From Muribaculaceae bacterium Isolate-037 (Harlan) (GTDB taxonomy: Bacteria; Bacteroidota; Bacteroidia; Bacteroidales; Muribaculaceae), in contig RIAZ01000006.1 in the NCBI GenBank assembly GCA_003762615.1, forward strand, positions 1 to 64,000: a stretch of 64,000 nucleotides of DNA. The letters are read 5' to 3'. Positions 31,286 to 40,700 of this stretch are shown piece by piece. Numbering within the stretch: the first letter of the stretch is position 1; the number at the start of each line of letters is the position of its first letter. The notes under the pieces were generated by a model, which was not told the origin of the DNA, made no database searches, and worked only from the letters and a program-made list of their open reading frames with translations. The translations under genes were made by a program, and so were the position numbers.

Positions 31286-31543
31286 GTGAAGAAAAAATTT
31301 TTTTAACGGAATTAACTAAATTTTTGAATAGGCAAACCCCTCATGGGGACGGGCTTCTTTTATGGGGCGGGGATTTTGAGTGGAACTCAAAAGGGACTTG
31401 GATTTGAGCGTGGCTCAAACGAAACTGCTACATTTTGCTTCCCGGGAAGCACTCAGCACGGATTAGCCCCTCCCCTTTAGGGGGCTGGGGGCTTCCGGGC
31501 TGAAGGGGATGCATGGGCGATCCCCTCGCCCATGGACCGGGGC
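31286..31543. repeat. Repeat-rich spacer: structured repeat copy 3 and C/G palindromes
   Basis: Structured repeat copy 3 spans 31373-31436: hairpin 1 TTTTGAGT-GGA-ACTCAAAA (31374-31392), hairpin 2 TTTGAGC-GTG-GCTCAAA (31403-31419), tail CGAAACTGC. After it come a CCCCTTTAGGGGG-type element and a CTCGCCCATGGACC variant of the CCCATGGG family. No gene seen. Confidence 0.7.
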
Positions 31544-32959
31544 TTATTTCCCATTTCTTACTATCTCTTCGGGGGTGAGGATCTCGAGGGCGCGGGCACC
31601 GTCGCGGGTGCCGGTGAGGTAGGCGAGACGGTCGGTGGGGCGCAGGCGTCCGCTCTCCACGATTTCGTTGACTGCCTCGACGGAGAGGTGGGGCATGTAG
31701 TCGGCGATCTGGGGATAGTAGAATGCCGCCACGCCGTAGCTGAGGGCGAGCCAACGCTGCACGTTGCGGTTGTGGCAGATGGCGAAGGTCGGGTTGTTGC
31801 CACGGAAGGAGGCTATGTAGCGGGCGGATCGTCCGCGGTAGGCGTCGGTGAAGATCGCCTTTGTGCCTACTTTTGTCTCGGATAGGACTGCCTCATGTGC
31901 GAGGAAGGAGGTGATGTCGGCGTCAAGGAGCGGGGGCACGTCCATCTTGCTGCGGAGTGATGATTCCACTTCGCGTGCCACGCTCGTCATTATGCTGACT
32001 GCCTCGACGGGGTATTTGCCGTAGGCTGTCTCTCCGGAGAGCATCATGGCGTCGGCGCGCTGATAGACGGCGTTTGCGACGTCGGAGATCTCGGCACGCG
32101 TGGGACGCGGATGCTCGATCATGGTGTGGAGCATCTGAGTGGCTACGATCACGGGTTTATGCTTGCGTATGCATTTGTTGATGAGCATTGCCTGTATGCC
32201 GGGGATGCGCTCTGCCGCCACCTCTATTCCGAGGTCGCCGCGTGCCACCATAATGCCATAGGAGGCTGTGAGGATGGCGTCGAAGTTGTCGATACCCTCC
32301 TGGTTCTCTATCTTGGATATTATCTTTGTCTCGGCGCCGTAGGTGTCGAGTATTGCCTGCACCTCCATGACGTCGGCGGCAGACCTCACGAATGAGTGTG
32401 CGATGAAGTCTACGCCTAATTCCACGGCATAGCCGATGTTGCGTCGGTCGCGTTCGGTGACGGCGGGCAGGTCGATTCTGACGCCCGGTATGTTGACGCT
32501 TTTGCGGGAGCCTACTTCTCCGTCGTTGTTTGCGCGGGCGGTCACTATGTCTTTCTCTACGCTGACGATCTCGAATTCCATCTCTCCGTCGTCAATGAGC
32601 AGGCGGTCGCCCGGTTTGAGCACGGGGGCGATTGCCGGATAGTTTAGGCAGATGCAATCGTGAGTGGTGATTCCGTCGGGGTTTCCGGAGATGGTTACGA
32701 TGTCGTCGGTGTGGTATACCACGGCGTTTCCGTCGGCGGTGACTGTGGTGCGGATCTCCGGACCTTTCGTGTCCATCATTATTGCGATTGACTTGTTGGC
32801 TGCGCGGGTGTTTTCCACAATTTTTTTGAAGCCCTCGTAATCAAGGTGGGCTGAGTTCATCCTCACTACGTTTACTCCGGCATCGAAGAGGGATTTTATG
32901 AATTCTACGCTGCATCTCTTGTCGGAGACGGTTGCCACGATTTTTGTATATTTCTGCAT
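31544..32959 (-). CDS. pyk: Pyruvate kinase
   Basis: Catalyses phosphoenolpyruvate + ADP to pyruvate + ATP, in the cytosol. Family motifs: TKIVATVSDKRCSVEFIKSLFDAGVNVVRMNSAH, MMDTKGPEIRT, KIENQEGIDNFDAILTASYGIMVARGDLGIEV, ATQMLHTMIEHPRPTRAEISDVANAV and MLSGETAYGKYP. Length is about 471 residues from ATG 32959; an in-frame start 14 codons upstream (33001) adds residues not typical of the family. It reads toward the polysaccharide locus and has no evident functional link to it, apart from using PEP, which is also the donor for pyruvyl transfer. Confidence 0.95.
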   Translation of the reverse strand: MQKYTKIVATVSDKRCSVEFIKSLFDAGVNVVRMNSAHLDYEGFKKIVENTRAANKSIAIMMDTKGPEIRTTVTADGNAVVYHTDDIVTISGNPDGITTHDCICLNYPAIAPVLKPGDRLLIDDGEMEFEIVSVEKDIVTARANNDGEVGSRKSVNIPGVRIDLPAVTERDRRNIGYAVELGVDFIAHSFVRSAADVMEVQAILDTYGAETKIISKIENQEGIDNFDAILTASYGIMVARGDLGIEVAAERIPGIQAMLINKCIRKHKPVIVATQMLHTMIEHPRPTRAEISDVANAVYQRADAMMLSGETAYGKYPVEAVSIMTSVAREVESSLRSKMDVPPLLDADITSFLAHEAVLSETKVGTKAIFTDAYRGRSARYIASFRGNNPTFAICHNRNVQRWLALSYGVAAFYYPQIADYMPHLSVEAVNEIVESGRLRPTDRLAYLTGTRDGARALEILTPEEIVRNGK

Positions 32960-33107
32960 ATAAGTTTTTAGGATTATATATTGAAGTTGTCTAAGCTTCA
33001 ATGTCGATTCTTATATTTTGAACGTCGGTTTTGTATTAAAACTTATATGAGTAACATACGAAAATGGGATAAGTTGTTGTGGGAGTGTCAAAAAAAGTGA
33101 AAAATTA

Positions 33108-33285
33108 GACTTCTTGGACGGCTTGGACTACTTTTTTAGGACTACTTGGACTACTTGGACTACTTTTTTAGGACTACTTGGACGGCTTGGACGGCTTGGA
33201 CTACTAATCCAAGAAGTCGAAGTTGTCCAAGTAGTCTAAGAAGTCCTAAAAGTCTTAGTAGTCCAAGTAGTCTTAGTGGTCTTAT
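33108..33285. repeat. Second array of 9-nt units forming a long imperfect hairpin
   Basis: Left half: TTGGACGGC/TTGGACTAC units interrupted twice by TTTTTTA; right half: GTCCAAGTAGTC/TAAGAAGTC units. The halves are complementary around about 33205. Unit and geometry match the array at 25959-26135. It lies between the peptidase gene and pyk, both on the minus strand. Confidence 0.75.
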
Positions 33286-35579
33286 TTTGCTCCTGAGGGG
33301 AGGTTGTCGAGCCAGTATTTTGCCATTGTCTTGCGGAGGTGGAGGGTGGTGCCGGGGCGTTCGTTGATGGCGTGGGTGCGCATCGGGTAGCTTACTTGGC
33401 TGAAGACTTTGCCGTGGCGCACGAGTTCGTTGACGAGCATCTCGCAGTTCTGGTAGTGTACGTTGTCGTCGCCGGTGCCGTGGATGAGGAGTAGGTTACC
33501 CTGTAGTCCGTCGGCGTAGGTTATCGGTGAGCCTTTGCGGTAGCCGTCGGGGTTGTTCTGCGGGGTGTCCATGTATCTCTCCTGATAGATGGTATCGTAG
33601 GTGCGCTGGTCGGCTACGAAGGCTATGGCTATGCCTGTTGAGAAGACGTCGGGGTAGCGGAACATGCTGTTGAGGGTCTGGCTACCGCCTCCGCTCCAGC
33701 CTGTTATGCCGATGCGTGAGGAGTCGATGAAGGGGTATTGACGGGCAAGGTCGGTTATGCCGCGTGCCTGGTCTTCGGAGGCGAAGGTGCCCACTTCTCC
33801 GTAGATGCACTTGCGCCACTCGCGTCCGCGCGGCACGTTGGCACCACGGTTGTCGATGCTCACGATGATGTATCCGAGGTTAGCCATGTACTGGTTCCAG
33901 AGGTCGCCGCCGCCCCATACGTCCTGCACGGTGGAGCTGGCGGGTTCGCCATATACCTCCACGATCACGGGGTATTTCTTCGTGGGGTCGAAGTCGATGG
34001 GTTTTATCATCCAGGCGTCGAGGGTGAGGTCGCCCGATTTCGTCTTTACAAATTCCTTGGGATTCAGCCCGAGTGCGGCGTATTGGCTGCGTGCCTCGGC
34101 GTTATCCTCGATTACGCGCACCGAACGGTGGCGCGGGAATGACACCATGTCGATGACGGGTGGTGTGGCGGCGTTGCTGAACGTATGCACAGCCCATTTT
34201 CCGGTGGGCGACATGTGGTAGCGGTGCTGTCCCGATTGGTCGGCGGGACTGACACGCACTGCGTCCCCCTTGCCGTCGAGACGTGCGCTATAGAGATAAC
34301 GCTGGGTGAAGTTGTCGGGGGAGGCGATGAAGTAGGTGAGTCCGTTCTTCATGTCGGTGCCTACGCGCTCCACGTAGTCGAAATCGCCATGGGTGATGGG
34401 TAGGATCTGCTTACCGTCGCGGCTTATCTTGTAGAGATGACGCCATCCGTCGCGCTCGCTGAGCCATGTAAACCATTTGCCCCCGTCGAGCCATTCCACG
34501 TCGTCGTTGGTGTCGAGCCATGCGGCATCGGTGTCGGTGAAGATATTCTCGGCGGAGGTGCTACCGACGGATGCGATCCAGACGCGGTTGGTGTTCTGCT
34601 GGCGGTTCATCTGCTGGATGAAGAGATCGTTGCTGCCGGGTATGAACTCCATTCGCGGTACGTAGTTCTCACGCGGGTCGCCGGGGAGGTTGATCCATGA
34701 GGTCTTGCCACCGTCGGCTGATACGTAGCCCACCTTTACGTCGGAGTTCATGCTTCCTGCCTTGGGGTAGGGGAAACGGTTGTAGGTGGGGTAGATAGAA
34801 TCGACGTTGTTGATGATGTCGAAGAAGCCTGTGCCGTCGGTGTCGCTCTGCCAGTAGGCTATGTAGCGGCTGTCGGGGCTCCATCGGAATCCGTCGCGGC
34901 ATCCGAATTCCTCCTCATATACCCAGTCGAAGGTGCCGTTGACAATCTTGTCGTTGCCGTCGTCGGTGAGGCGCGTGATCTTGCCGTCGGCTATGTTCTC
35001 TACATATATATTATTGCCGGAGACGTATGCCACTCTTGTGCCGTCGGGTGAGAATTTTGCGAACATGAGTGATGCTTCGGGAAGCCCCTTGCCAAGCTGA
35101 CGGAATGTGCCGTCGGCGGGGATGAGCACCCAGTAGTCGCCGCGTGTGTCGTAACGCCACACCTTGCGCGTGTTGGTGTAGACGAGCACCTTGTCGTTGT
35201 CGGCACTCCATGAGATGCTTCTTACGGGGATACGCTTGCCGGTGGATTTGTCGGTGAACATCTCGGCGGGTATCAGCACCTCGCGTCGGTTATCCTTTGC
35301 GCGGTATGCCACCACGTCTTTGCCGCCATCGGCATTTGGTTCAAGACGGCTGTAGCGTTCGCCATCCTTTAGCCATTCGAGCGCACCCGCGCCGCGGGTG
35401 CTGATGAGCCTGCCCGCAACCACGTCGTCAAGCAGCAGCTTGCCGTTGTATGTCTGAGAGCTGCCTTGAGCGAAGGGGGAGTCATCGTTGGCAGTACGGT
35501 TCTCCCAAGGCATTATCTGGGAGAATGCCGTAGAGGCGGCAAATGCCAGTATACCCGCCAATAATATCTTGCGTTTCAT
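33282..35579 (-). CDS. S9 family dipeptidyl/prolyl-tripeptidyl peptidase (DPP-IV type)
   Basis: An exported serine peptidase of 765 residues: signal peptide MKRKILLAGILAFAASTAFSQ, a beta-propeller region (about 80-500), and an alpha/beta-hydrolase domain with nucleophile Ser629 (GITGWSGGGSQTL), acid Asp near 704 (IHGTGDDNVHYQN) and His736 (MRTHAINERPG). The propeller has the double-Glu motif of DPP-IV (FDWVYEEEFGCRDGFRWSPDSRY) that holds the free N terminus of the substrate. Such enzymes remove Xaa-Pro di- or tripeptides in the periplasm as part of peptide feeding. The C69 dipeptidase gene directly upstream on the same strand may share its transcript. Confidence 0.93.
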   Translation of the reverse strand: MKRKILLAGILAFAASTAFSQIMPWENRTANDDSPFAQGSSQTYNGKLLLDDVVAGRLISTRGAGALEWLKDGERYSRLEPNADGGKDVVAYRAKDNRREVLIPAEMFTDKSTGKRIPVRSISWSADNDKVLVYTNTRKVWRYDTRGDYWVLIPADGTFRQLGKGLPEASLMFAKFSPDGTRVAYVSGNNIYVENIADGKITRLTDDGNDKIVNGTFDWVYEEEFGCRDGFRWSPDSRYIAYWQSDTDGTGFFDIINNVDSIYPTYNRFPYPKAGSMNSDVKVGYVSADGGKTSWINLPGDPRENYVPRMEFIPGSNDLFIQQMNRQQNTNRVWIASVGSTSAENIFTDTDAAWLDTNDDVEWLDGGKWFTWLSERDGWRHLYKISRDGKQILPITHGDFDYVERVGTDMKNGLTYFIASPDNFTQRYLYSARLDGKGDAVRVSPADQSGQHRYHMSPTGKWAVHTFSNAATPPVIDMVSFPRHRSVRVIEDNAEARSQYAALGLNPKEFVKTKSGDLTLDAWMIKPIDFDPTKKYPVIVEVYGEPASSTVQDVWGGGDLWNQYMANLGYIIVSIDNRGANVPRGREWRKCIYGEVGTFASEDQARGITDLARQYPFIDSSRIGITGWSGGGSQTLNSMFRYPDVFSTGIAIAFVADQRTYDTIYQERYMDTPQNNPDGYRKGSPITYADGLQGNLLLIHGTGDDNVHYQNCEMLVNELVRHGKVFSQVSYPMRTHAINERPGTTLHLRKTMAKYWLDNLPSGAK

Positions 35580-35624
35580 ATTAATATATTTACTCTTACT
35601 TATTCCTTAATAATAGGGAGAGTC

Positions 35625-37289
35625 CTATTTCTTGTTATGCTCGTTCAGTAGCAGACGGTTTCCGCTCTTCTCCACGATATTGTCGTAGAAATCCTGAGGA
35701 TAGCCGAGAAAGTCGGGGGAGAGGGGTTTGCCGTGGGGATTACGTGCGAACTTGCCGTCGGCATCCAGTTTCTTACGGTTGCCGTCGAGATAGCGGATCA
35801 TAAGGAAGTAGGCGAGGTCGCGGTAGGCATCGGTTGCCTCCTTCGCTATCGCCGCACCCTCGGCGTTGACGCTCTTCTCGAAAGCCTCGGCGTTGCCAGT
35901 GTTGTAGAGAGCCATCAACTCGCGCTCACGCGACGGTCGTGAATCCATGAATTTCGATTCAAGCGCACCCTGCACCTTGCGTATATCCTCGATCATGAGG
36001 TCGTAGCGGTTGTATGCCTGGTTAGCCACCCAGTTTGTCATCCAGAAATTGGCAGTCGGGGAGAATGTGTATAGGTCGCCGTTGCCGGGTCGCACCTCCT
36101 CGGGCACTTCGGTCATCGAGCAATAGAAGGGCATGTAGACGGAGGTATTGGCGTCGTCGGTGCCGAACCAGAGGACTCCGCCGATGGGGTCGGGGAGGTC
36201 GGCACGGCTCTGGCTTACGAAATGCCAGGCGGTCTGCTGGGTGGCGGTGGCGCGTTCATGCACGTAGGTCTTGCCATCCACCTTGTAGCGGTTGGGACGG
36301 TTGCGGTAGGGGGATCTGTTGGGACCCGCACCGGGATCTTCCGTCATGGCGTAGGGGGTATCCTCGAAATGGTCGCGCATCCGCTCCTGCATGTCGCGGA
36401 GGGAGAGCTTGCGGTCGGGGATGATATAGAGGGGCATGGGCTCGTCGGAGTCGGCATTTACCCAGCTGAACCATCTCTGATCCTCTTCGGGGGATGCGAA
36501 TCGGCGGAAGAAGCTCCATACTCTGCCGTCGCATGAGCGTCGTTTGGCGGAGGAATGGTCGTGGAAGGCGTCGGCGAATGAGAAATCCTCATCCTTGCCG
36601 TTGTAGTAGCCATGTTTCTTTACGAAAGAGAAGAGATCCTTGGCATACATCACGTTATCCTTATCCTTATAGTCAACTTTCCGGATTCTCGGCTCGTTGG
36701 CGTGGGCGCAGATGGCATCGTCGGGAATCCTGACGGCTATCCAGAGGGCACCTTTCTCGCTCCCCTTGCCGATCATCTCCATTATCCACGCCTCATTCTT
36801 GTCGGCAATGGAGAATGTCTCTCCGGTGCTTGCGTAGCCGTATTTCTCCACGAGGTCGGTCATTGTACGGATAGCCTCGCGTGCGGTCTTGCAGCGTTCG
36901 AGGGTGATGTAGATGAGCGAGCCGTAGTCGAGGATGGAATTGGCGGTGGTGTCCTGAAGCTCCGGGGAGCCGCCCCAAGTGGTCTCTCCGATCACGAGCT
37001 GATGCTCATTCATGTTGCCGACCACGTTGTAGGTCTGTTGAGCCTGCGGGATCTCACCCCGGTAGCTGTTGTCGCCCCAGTCGATCACGCGTCTCATCTC
37101 GCCGGGGGCATACGTGGCGCGAGAGGCGTGGAAGAGGTCGCCGAAACGGGTGTGGGAATCATCGGCATACGTGACCATCACCGATCCGTCGGTAGTGGCT
37201 TTTCGTCCGGCGATGAAATTCGTGCATGCCTCGGCAGCTACAGGCATGAGAAGGGATGAAAGAAGGATAGCAGTCTTTATCGGTTTCAT
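35625..37289 (-). CDS. C69 family dipeptidase
   Basis: A 554-residue Ntn-hydrolase of the PepD/C69 type. The signal peptide is followed by the nucleophilic Cys22 exposed after cleavage (AEACTNFIAGRKATTDGSVMVTYADDSH). Further family segments are NVVGNMNEHQLVIGETTWGGS, ILDYGSLIYITLERCKTAREAI, NEAWIMEMIGKG and GGVLWFGTDDANTSVYMPFY. Dipeptidases of this group release amino acids from short peptides. It stands 45 bp upstream of the DPP-IV gene on the same strand, a plausible two-gene peptide-degradation operon. Confidence 0.93.
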   Translation of the reverse strand: MKPIKTAILLSSLLMPVAAEACTNFIAGRKATTDGSVMVTYADDSHTRFGDLFHASRATYAPGEMRRVIDWGDNSYRGEIPQAQQTYNVVGNMNEHQLVIGETTWGGSPELQDTTANSILDYGSLIYITLERCKTAREAIRTMTDLVEKYGYASTGETFSIADKNEAWIMEMIGKGSEKGALWIAVRIPDDAICAHANEPRIRKVDYKDKDNVMYAKDLFSFVKKHGYYNGKDEDFSFADAFHDHSSAKRRSCDGRVWSFFRRFASPEEDQRWFSWVNADSDEPMPLYIIPDRKLSLRDMQERMRDHFEDTPYAMTEDPGAGPNRSPYRNRPNRYKVDGKTYVHERATATQQTAWHFVSQSRADLPDPIGGVLWFGTDDANTSVYMPFYCSMTEVPEEVRPGNGDLYTFSPTANFWMTNWVANQAYNRYDLMIEDIRKVQGALESKFMDSRPSRERELMALYNTGNAEAFEKSVNAEGAAIAKEATDAYRDLAYFLMIRYLDGNRKKLDADGKFARNPHGKPLSPDFLGYPQDFYDNIVEKSGNRLLLNEHNKK

Positions 37290-37376
37290 GGTGATGTTTG
37301 GTTAAGTAATCTTCAAAAAATAACTTGTTAAAGTTATAAATGTAAATTTTTTCTTGTGGCAGCATCTTTCCGGTGC

Positions 37377-37489
37377 TTTCGGAGCGCGGAATCAGTCGCA
37401 TAGCCCGCTATGCTCCATCTTCCTTACTCCGAAATCCCTCGGAAATATGCGCCAAACTTTCACAACTTATTTTTTTACGATTACTAAAA
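37377..37489. repeat. Structured intergenic element upstream of gltB
   Basis: TTTCGGAG (37377-37384) pairs with CTCCGAAA (37427-37434); GGAA with TTCC forms the next helix; and GCATAG-CCCG-CTATGC (37398-37413) caps it. It is followed by ATGCGCCA (37446-37453), a T run and CGATTACTAAAA (37478-37489). The ATGCGCCA ... CGATTACTAAAA part recurs at 63361-63402, so this is a dispersed element, perhaps an RNA leader or terminator. Confidence 0.6.
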
Positions 37490-37620
37490 TCAATCTGCTG
37501 AAGCCGTTCAGACTCCAGTTGCATGCAAAGTTACATAAAGTTGGGGAAATATTCAAGCGTGTCGGAGAGATTGCGTCGGTATCATATCTTTTGAAATTTG
37601 AAAGTTTTTTTGAATATTTA

Positions 37621-37651
37621 TTGACAATATTAAGATATTTTAGTAATTTTG
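37621..37651 (+). promoter_or_regulatory. Promoter of glutamate synthase
   Basis: TTGA at 37621-37624, a 19-bp gap and a perfect TAATTTTG at 37644-37651. Predicted RNA start about 37658, giving a leader near 87 nt before ATG 37745. Confidence 0.7.
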
Positions 37652-37744
37652 TGCGTTATTTGTTAGAAGGTGGTTTCTAATGTTAAACTTTTGTCAATTA
37701 TTTGCTGCCTTTGTATAAGTTTCTACAGATAAGATATAGGTATT

Positions 37745-40700
37745 ATGATTATGGTAAACAAGGGGCAAATGCCCGACAGCGCATCCCGCTTCCCTGATGG
37801 CAGAGATTTCTATCCCGCCGATTCGAATGGTCTTTACTCACCATCCTACGAGCATGACGGCTGTGGCGTCGGGCTTGTGGTAAAGATCGATGGCAGCAAG
37901 CATCATTCCATAGTAGACCAAGGGCTGAAGGTGCTGGAGCACATGGCACACCGTGGCGCGGAGGGCGCCGACAACAAGACGGGTGACGGTGCGGGCATCA
38001 TGGTGCAGATTCCGCATGAATACATATTGCTTAACGGCATACCGGTGCCCGAGAAGGGGAGGTATGGCGTCGGGATGGTGTTCCTGCCCAAGAATGACGC
38101 TGACCGTGAGAGATTTGAGGCTATAATCGACCGCGAGATAAAGGCTCAGGGTCTTTTCCTGATGCACACCCGCGACGTGCCGGTGGATTCCTCGGTGCTC
38201 GGGCATGACGCCCTGATGACGGAGCCGATCATCCGCCAGCTGTTTATCGTGGGGTGTGACAACCGCGAACGTCTCGAGGGGGTGCTCTACGTGATCCGCA
38301 AGAGGATAGAGCAGGCGGTGCTCGAATCGGATGAGATAGTAGATAAGGATTCCTGCTACATCGTGAGCCTGTCTACCCGCACGCTCATATATAAGGGTAT
38401 GCTCTCGTCGCTTCAGCTCCGCACCTATTTCAAGGATCTTCAGAGCCCCTATTTCACGAGCGCGATAGCCTTGGTACATTCCCGCTTCTCCACTAACACG
38501 TTCCCCACCTGGCGATTGGCGCAGCCGTTCCGCATGATTGGGCATAACGGTGAGATCAACACGATACGCGGCAACCGCTTCTGGATGTCGACGCGTGAGG
38601 CTGTGATAGAGTCGGAGAGTCTCGGCGAGATGGGGCGTATAGGCAACGTAATACAGCCGGGGATGAGCGACAGCGCGTCGTTTGACAATGCCCTGGAATT
38701 TTTCGTGAGGGCGGGGATGAGCCTTCCCCACGCGCTCGCCATGCTCGTGCCGGAGAGCTGCAACGAGCAGAATCCGCTGTCGCGCAAGCTATTGGCATTC
38801 TATGAATATCATTCCATCTTCATGGCTCCGTGGGACGGTCCGGCGGCGATAATCTTCTCCGACGGACGGTATGCCGGCGGTATGCTCGACCGCAACGGTC
38901 TGCGTCCGGCGCGCGTGCTGATCACGAAGAGCGGCGAGATGATAATAGCGTCGGAGACCGGAGTGCTTGACGTGCCGGCGGAGGACGTGGAGCATAAGGC
39001 GCGGCTGAAACCGGGTAAGATACTGATGGTAGACACGGAGGAGGGGAGGATTCTCGTGGACCGCGACATAAAGCGTCAGTTGGCATCGGAGCATCCCTAC
39101 AGTGAATGGATAGAGCAGAACCGCATTGTGCTGAGCAATCTTAGGAGCGGACGCAAGGTGACGCATGAGGTGGCTGACCGCGAGAGGCTGATGACCGCCT
39201 TCGGATATAACAAGGAGGATATCGAGAGAATAATAAAGCCTATGGCATCGGCTTCGCAGGAGCCTCTCGCCTCGATGGGCAACGATGCGCCTCCGGCTGT
39301 GCTCTCGAAGATGCCGCAGCGATTCTTTAACTATTTCCGCCAGCAGTTCGCACAGGTGACCAATCCTCCGATCGACCCGATACGTGAGGAACTCGTCATG
39401 TCGCTGACGAGCTATGTGGGGGCGGTCAGGAAGAATATCCTGCATCCCTCTCCGGAACTGTGCAACGTGGTGATGATGCCCTCTCCGATCGTGTCTGACA
39501 GCGAACTCGACATATTGCGTCATCTCCAGTATAAGGGGTTCAACACCATCACAGTGCCGATGCTCTTCGATGCCGCCGGAGGCGTGAAGGCTATGGAGGA
39601 GGCGATCGACCGCCTGTGTGCCGAGGCTGAGGCTGCCGTAGACAAGGGGTATAACTATATGGTTCTCTCCGACCGTAACGTCAACGCCAAGCATGCGCCG
39701 ATACCATCGCTGCTCGCCCTTTCAGCCGTGCATCATCATCTGGTGAGCCGACGCAAGCGTTCGCAGATAGCCATCATAGTGGAGAGCGGCGAGATATGCG
39801 AGGTGATGCACGTGGCTCTGCTGATGGGCTATGGTGCGAGCGCGGTCAATCCCTACATGGCGTTTGCCATACTGAAGAATCTCGTGGATAATAAGGAGCT
39901 TCAGCTTGACTATGAGGTTGCTGAGAAGCATTATATAAAGGCGGTCAACAAGGGGATAATGAAGATAATGTCGAAGATGGGTATCTCTACGATACGCAGC
40001 TATCGCGGGTGTGCCCTTTTCGAGGCGTTGGGCGTCAGCTCCCGCCTTTTGAGCCGCTATATGGGTGGTGGTGCGTCGCCGCTCGAGGGGATAGGGATAG
40101 AGGAGGTCACGGACGACGTGCTCCGCAATCATGTGCGTGCCTTCGCAGAGGATAGGGTGGATGACGTGCCGGAGGATTTCGGCAACTACAACTTCCGTAA
40201 GAATGGTGAGCTGCATGCGTGGAACCCGCCTGTGGTGAAGGCTCTGCAGCTTGCCACGTGGCATAACGACCATGATGAGTTTATGAACTACGTCCGTCTC
40301 GTGGAGGAGAAGGATACCCCTATCTTCCTGCGCGACCTCATGACGGTGGAGAGCGACCGCAAGCCTATCCCCATTGAGGAGGTGGAGAGCGAGGAGGAGC
40401 TCATGCACCGTTTCTGCACGGAGGCGATGTCGTTTGGCGCGATAAGCATAGAGGCGCATGAGGCTCTTGCCATAGCCATGAATAAGATTGGGGGCATGAG
40501 CAACACGGGCGAGGGTGGTGAGGACCCGGCGCGTAATAAGGTGCGCGAGGATGGCACGTGGGCACGCAGCAGCGTGAAGCAGGTGGCGTCCGGACGTTTC
40601 GGCGTCGATGCCGAGTATCTGGTGAATGCCGATGAGATACAGATCAAGGTGGCACAGGGTGCGAAGCCCGGAGAGGGTGGACAGTTGCCCGGATTCAAGG

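Noticed and set aside
37354-37680. 108-codon plus-strand frame upstream of gltB
   Set aside because: It runs through a structured palindromic element, the T run and the gltB promoter; its composition is not protein-like.
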